Shown piece by piece: positions 63,912-64,000 of a DNA stretch of 64,000 nucleotides; position 1 is the first letter of the stretch, and the number at the start of each line of letters is the position of its first letter. Source of the stretch: Spartinivicinus poritis (lineage in GTDB: Bacteria > Pseudomonadota > Gammaproteobacteria > Pseudomonadales > Zooshikellaceae); NCBI RefSeq assembly GCF_028858535.1, contig NZ_JAPMOU010000002.1, forward strand, positions 186,001 to 250,000, in the 5' to 3' direction. The position numbers were made by a program, and so were the translations under genes. The notes under the pieces are model-generated. The model ran no database searches and was not told the origin of the DNA. It saw only the letters and a list, made by a program, of their open reading frames with translations.

Positions 63912-64000
63912 CTACTGTCCTTGCCTGGACTGATCCACATAATACAGCGCTTTATTAGCATGCTTGATACATGACTGAAACTTTTCAACTGCCTGAGCCG
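63912..64000 (-). CDS. C-terminal end of a gene running out of the window
   Basis: A minus-strand frame enters from the right edge and stops at TAG (63912-63914). Its 28 visible residues (AQAVEKFQSCIKHANKALYY and then VDQSRQGQ) look like a soluble helical C-terminus. Too short to name; it could be a chance frame. Confidence 0.35.
   Translation of the reverse strand, partial: AQAVEKFQSCIKHANKALYYVDQSRQGQ

Overview
The window reads as chromosome of a marine-type gammaproteobacterium with moderate GC, probably Oceanospirillales-like. The evidence is gammaproteobacterial purE/purK, an SbtA-type bicarbonate transporter, a MukBEF-type condensin operon, a LodA/LodB quinoprotein pair and an outer-membrane porin. 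The genus is not proved by anything seen here. No rRNA, tRNA, CRISPR array, transposase gene or prophage was recognised.

Layout. 0.05-2.8 kb (minus): purE-purK, an SbtA-like transporter and a small membrane protein, divergent from a CbbR-like LysR regulator. 3-8.3 kb: two LysR regulators, a small conserved protein, a tandem universal stress protein, a PsiE-like membrane protein and a Ca/Na antiporter. 8.5-11.9 kb: heme oxygenase plus bacteriophytochrome histidine kinase, which make the biliverdin chromophore and then use it to sense red/far-red light. 11.9-25 kb (minus): a 13-kb [NiFe]-hydrogenase locus with all four group 3b subunits (hydB-G-D-A), the full hypABCDEF set and a maturation protease. 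A universal stress protein and a beta-CASP nuclease sit inside it, and a MITE-like element lies between hypD and hypE. 25.2-28.6 kb: a LysM/GH18-like protein without a signal peptide, a repeat-rich gap, a PEP-CTERM-like exported protein and a diguanylate cyclase.

28.9-39.1 kb (plus) holds the most unusual block: a chorismate-mutase-like protein, a small zinc ribbon, an FHA/winged-helix protein, a 1402-residue Ser/Thr kinase-cyclase-AAA-TPR fusion, an unrecognised 285-residue protein, and an E1-like/YcaO cyclodehydratase. This matches a TOMM (thiazole/oxazole-modified peptide) system of the kinase/cyclase type, but I found no precursor peptide and no azoline oxidase. 39.2-42.3 kb (minus): a LodB-like flavoprotein and a LodA-like CTQ oxidase. 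42.5-45.7 kb (minus): a nucleotidyltransferase-fold protein paired with a PLP decarboxylase. 47-53.8 kb (minus): a MukF/E/B-like (Mks/Wadjet-related) condensin operon with a cysteine in the ATPase P-loop and no visible JetD/MksG nuclease.

53.9-64 kb: a STAS protein, several periplasmic binding proteins, an RND efflux pump with its adaptor, and a porin. At least three families of non-coding repeats are scattered through the gaps. Function calls rest on motifs read by eye and on remembered family features; no database search was run.
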